From: Anaerolineales bacterium
GTDB lineage: Bacteria; Chloroflexota; Anaerolineae; 4572-78; NAK82
Assembly: GCA_024643945.1 (NCBI GenBank)
Contig: JAHELX010000331.1
Coordinates: 1 to 6,888, forward strand
Length of the DNA: 6,888 nt
Direction of reading: 5' to 3'
Shown: positions 4,269 to 6,888 of the stretch, one piece after another
How the letters are laid out: each line of letters begins with the position of its first letter
Position numbering within the stretch: position 1 is the stretch's first letter
The notes under the pieces: model-generated
The model's input: the letters and a program-made list of their open reading frames with translations, nothing else
What the model was told of the DNA's origin: nothing
Databases searched by the model: none
Program-made: the position numbers and the translations under genes

Positions 4269-5900
4269 ATGAAAAACAAAAGAGTATGGATGGCACTGAT
4301 CTTCATCATCGCCCTGGCAGGCGCTGGCTACTTCTTTCGGACCAACATTCTGAGCTTGATCAGTGGGCAGACCGCCAGCGCAGCCCGTGCTCAGGGAGCT
4401 GGCCGGGCATTTGATCCGGCTAACCTGCCCACCACCGCGATACGTCCTGCCAGCGAGGCCGCCCAGGTAAGCGCGGCCGGCAACATCCAGTTAAGTAGCC
4501 AGCGGCCGGTTGTGCTGCAGGTGGAGGGCAACGTCAACCAGGTGGCTGTCCAGGTGGGTGACGTAGTCGCCGCAGGTGACCTGCTGGTGGCCCTGGATAC
4601 CACCGACCTGGAGCGAGCGGAAAAGCAGGCCGAGCTGAACCTGGCCAGCGCCCAAGTCCAACTGGACAGCCTGAAGGAGCCCGCCGACCCGGCTGAGGTG
4701 GCCTCGGCGCGCGCCAGCCTGGCTTCGGCTCAACAAAATCTGGCCGATGTGAAGGCCGGCCCCAGCCAGGCCGAAATCGCTGCGGCCCAGGCCAAGCTGG
4801 CGAGCGCCCAGGCCAGCTACCAGGAGTTGCAGGATGGTCCCAGCGACGCGGAACTGACCCAACTCAGCGCTGATCTCGACAAGGCGATGATCGCTCTACA
4901 ACAGGCGCAATGGGCCTACGACCAGGTTTCTTATAAGGGCAACGTGGGCGCATCCTCGCAGGCGGCCGACCTGCAGCAAGCCACCATCGATTACAACGCC
5001 GCCAAGGCTGCCTATGACATCGCCACCCAGCCAGCCTCCGATTCTGACCTGCAGACGGCGCTGAGCGACATACAAACCGCCCAGGATGAACTGGATACCC
5101 TCCAGGCCCAACCGACCCAGGCCGACGTAGCCGCGGCGGAGGCCGAGGTGGCCAGCGCTCAGTCTACATTGGACTCGCTGACCAAAGGCCCCAGCGAGTC
5201 CGACCTGAAAGCGGCTGAGATCAGCGTGCAGCAAGCCCAGCTTGACCTGGACGCGGCTCAGGCTGATCTGGCCCAGGCACAACTCCGAGCGCCGATAGCT
5301 GGTGCTGTTTTGTCGGTAGACGTGCAGGAGGGGCAGAGGGCCAGCGCCGGCACCAGCGCAGTAACCCTGGCTGATTTGAATGCCCTCGAAGTGACAATCA
5401 ACGTGGCTGAAGTGGACATCGACAAGATCAAGCCCGGCCAGGCGGCTGAAATAACGGTGGACGCCCTACCGGATAAGGTGTTCAAAGGCAGCGTCGCGCG
5501 TATCACCCCCTCCAGTGCGTCCGACTCCGGGGTGGTCAACTACCCGGTCACCGTCCAACTCACCGACACAAGCCTTGAGGGCGTTCGCCCCGGTATGACG
5601 GCGGTGGCCACCCTTTTGGGCGACGAAGTGGCCGATAGCTGGCTGGTGCCGACCAGCGCTTTGGTGGACCGAGAAGGACAGACCATGGTGAGGATCCTGC
5701 GTGACGGCCAGCCGACCTCTATCACGGTTACCAAGCAGGCATCCCAGGGGGAGTGGACCATGGTTCAGTCGGCAGAGCTGCGCAAGGGCGATGAAGCCAT
5801 CGGCGCTGTGAGCTCTTACCTGAACCAGGAAAACACCAACCGCTTTGGCCCGCCGGGTGGCGTGCCCATCCCTGACGGTGGCCGCGGCGGATTCCGATAA
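4269..5900 (+). CDS. HlyD/MacA-type adaptor (membrane fusion) protein with long repeated coiled coil
   Basis: This 543-residue protein starts with a membrane anchor or signal (hydrophobic 7-23). The first half of a lipoyl-like domain (79-114, VEGNVNQVAVQVGDVVAAGDLLVALD) leads into an Ala/Gln-rich coiled coil (about 115-338). The lipoyl half then resumes at LRAPIAGAVLSVDVQEGQ (339-356), followed by a beta-barrel (about 375-455), a membrane-proximal part and a Gly/Pro-rich tail. The coil has two blocks, each with three Pro-marked repeats (P138, P165, P191 and P255, P282, P308) flanking the tip near 217-226. The protein should sit outside the membrane and bridge the permease to further partners, as MacA does with MacB. 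AGGAG (4259-4263) lies 5 nt before the ATG. The gene follows the permease after 56 nt with no evident terminator or promoter, so it is probably co-transcribed. It is longer than E. coli MacA (about 370 residues), mostly because of the coil. Confidence 0.92.
   Translation: MKNKRVWMALIFIIALAGAGYFFRTNILSLISGQTASAARAQGAGRAFDPANLPTTAIRPASEAAQVSAAGNIQLSSQRPVVLQVEGNVNQVAVQVGDVVAAGDLLVALDTTDLERAEKQAELNLASAQVQLDSLKEPADPAEVASARASLASAQQNLADVKAGPSQAEIAAAQAKLASAQASYQELQDGPSDAELTQLSADLDKAMIALQQAQWAYDQVSYKGNVGASSQAADLQQATIDYNAAKAAYDIATQPASDSDLQTALSDIQTAQDELDTLQAQPTQADVAAAEAEVASAQSTLDSLTKGPSESDLKAAEISVQQAQLDLDAAQADLAQAQLRAPIAGAVLSVDVQEGQRASAGTSAVTLADLNALEVTINVAEVDIDKIKPGQAAEITVDALPDKVFKGSVARITPSSASDSGVVNYPVTVQLTDTSLEGVRPGMTAVATLLGDEVADSWLVPTSALVDREGQTMVRILRDGQPTSITVTKQASQGEWTMVQSAELRKGDEAIGAVSSYLNQENTNRFGPPGGVPIPDGGRGGFR
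4671..5279 (+). repeat. Internal protein-level duplication in the adaptor coiled coil
   Basis: Residues 135-220 and 252-337 of the adaptor align without gaps at an offset of exactly 117 residues, with about one third identical positions by hand count. Each block has three Pro-marked units spaced 27 and then 26 residues (P138/P165/P191 and P255/P282/P308), with cores such as AAAQAKLASAQ and AAAEAEVASAQ. The two blocks would be the outgoing and returning arms of the hairpin. The order of motifs suggests tandem duplication rather than mirror symmetry. Confidence 0.6.
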
Positions 5901-5909
5901 GGGCCTATC

Positions 5910-5914
5910 AGGAG
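5910..5914 (+). promoter_or_regulatory. Ribosome binding site choosing between two close ATGs
   Basis: AGGAG ends directly at the ATG at 5915 but lies 9 nt before the in-frame ATG at 5924, so the second ATG is the more likely start. The protein changes by only three residues. Confidence 0.6.
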
Positions 5915-5923
5915 ATGACCAGC

Positions 5924-6888
5924 ATGCAAAAGTTGGTAACCGTGCTCAGATCAACCCTCCACCACCTATGGGTGACAGCGCTACTGGCTCTGCTGGTGGG
6001 TGCGATGGTTTTGGTCCCCGACGCAATGGCCCAAGGGGGTGATAGCCCTCAGTTAATCGTCATGGCCGAGGCCCTCAATGTGCGTAGCGGCCCGGGGGTG
6101 TCTTATTCCGCCGTTGGCCTGCTGGCGCAAGGCGACCAGGTTCCCGTCGTCGGCCAGCACGCCGCCAGCGGGTGGTGGCAGGTGGAGTTACCTGATGGGG
6201 ACACCGGCTGGGTGAGCGGGGGGGCGGCCTACGTGTCAGTCAGCGGCGACACGGCAGGCGTGCCGGAAGTGGTGGCATTCGTCTCAGCCGCCGCGGCCCA
6301 CCCCACGACTTCGGCCACACCACCATCCGCCTCCAAAGCAGGAGGCACGATCGTGTTCCAGGCGTCTAGTGGTGGCACCATCTACGCCGTCAACGCTGAT
6401 GGATCAAACCTGCGTCCCCTGACGACCGGCATGGACCCCGCCCTCTCGCCCGACGGCCAATGGGTGGCCTTCACCCGCTGGGTGGACACCCAGAACGGCG
6501 CCTTTGGCAGCCTGTGGGTCATCAACGTCGATGGCAGCGGCGAGCGGGTCATCCTGAACGACGTGCGCCAGCCCGAGTCGCCGGCCTGGTCATCCGATGG
6601 GTCGAGAATCGCCATCAGCATGCAGCACGGCGGCCGCCTGCAGGAAGAGCGCAAATGCAGCGGCCAGCGACCACCGCGAGAAGCGTATGATATTGACGTA
6701 AACCGCGACGACGAGGGCGACATCGAATTCTGTTACACCCTACCGCCCCATCCCTACTGGGGGTTGCGCATGGTGGACGTGGCGACCGGCAAATTTGAAG
6801 ACCTGCCCAACGATCTCTTCTCCTATTCGCCGGCCTGGGACCCGGCCAACGCCTGGCGCCTGGTTTACGACGGGGAGCGGGGATTGAG
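5924..6888 (+). CDS. Secreted SH3b plus TolB-like beta-propeller protein (C-terminus beyond window)
   Basis: The frame is open to the window end (321 codons seen). A signal peptide is evident: basic start, hydrophobic WVTALLALLVGAMVLV (16-31), and probable cleavage after AMA (34-36). A bacterial SH3 domain follows (about 44-106), with the hallmark LNVRSGPG (51-58), WWQV (84-87) and GWV (95-97). After an Ala/Ser/Thr/Pro linker (about 107-138) come PD40/TolB-type propeller blades: IYAVNADGSNLRPLT with SPDGQWVAF (153-183) and LWVINVDGSGERVIL with SPAWSSDGSRIAI (197-231), then a further blade containing WGLRMVDVATGKFEDLP. Cys245 and Cys270 in an insertion could form a disulfide outside the cell. 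SH3b domains commonly bind peptidoglycan, and propellers bind proteins or ligands. AGGAG (5910-5914) is 9 nt before ATG 5924; the ATG at 5915 directly abuts it and is unlikely. The 23-nt gap to the adaptor gene suggests the same operon. The role in transport is inferred only. Confidence 0.87.
   Translation, partial: MQKLVTVLRSTLHHLWVTALLALLVGAMVLVPDAMAQGGDSPQLIVMAEALNVRSGPGVSYSAVGLLAQGDQVPVVGQHAASGWWQVELPDGDTGWVSGGAAYVSVSGDTAGVPEVVAFVSAAAAHPTTSATPPSASKAGGTIVFQASSGGTIYAVNADGSNLRPLTTGMDPALSPDGQWVAFTRWVDTQNGAFGSLWVINVDGSGERVILNDVRQPESPAWSSDGSRIAISMQHGGRLQEERKCSGQRPPREAYDIDVNRDDEGDIEFCYTLPPHPYWGLRMVDVATGKFEDLPNDLFSYSPAWDPANAWRLVYDGERGL

Overview
The window looks like a chromosomal segment of a moderately GC-rich bacterium. 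Three things suggest a Chloroflexota-type organism (Anaerolineae-like): the style of the long Ala/Gln-rich adaptor protein, the SH3b plus TolB-like propeller protein, and GC-rich palindromic intergenic DNA. That placement is an inference from protein style. No rRNA or tRNA is present to test it.

Layout. (1) Positions 1-335, minus strand: the N-terminal third of a sugar phosphate isomerase/epimerase-like TIM-barrel protein, cut by the window edge, with a clear promoter and ribosome binding site. (2) Positions 336-852: a 517-bp divergent intergenic region holding both promoters and a 120-bp nested inverted-repeat element. (3) Positions 853-1473, plus strand: a DUF47/PhoU-like protein. (4) Positions 1474-1793: an unusually dense regulatory region with an 11-bp-periodic Pho-box-like tract, two good palindromes and an extended -10 promoter. 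(5) Positions 1794-5900: an ABC efflux-type module of three genes. The first is a response-regulator receiver domain fused in frame to a MacB/LolD-type ATPase; then come a MacB/FtsX-type permease and a HlyD/MacA-type adaptor. (6) Positions 5924-6888: a secreted SH3b plus TolB-like propeller protein, cut by the window end.

Genes 5 and 6 are tightly packed on one strand, with a 14-nt overlap and gaps of 56 and 23 nt, and probably form one operon. The ATPase, permease and adaptor would form a MacAB-like tripartite machine. The secreted propeller protein may be a cell-surface partner, which is inference.

The most unusual points are as follows. The receiver domain occupies one reading frame with the transporter ATPase. 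Its phosphoacceptor position is Glu instead of Asp, and its acidic pair is broken by His. The operon is preceded by repeats that resemble a cyanobacterial-type Pho box and lies next to a PhoU-like gene. This suggests a transporter module tied to phosphate status, with a non-phosphorylatable receiver attached to its motor. It remains a hypothesis.
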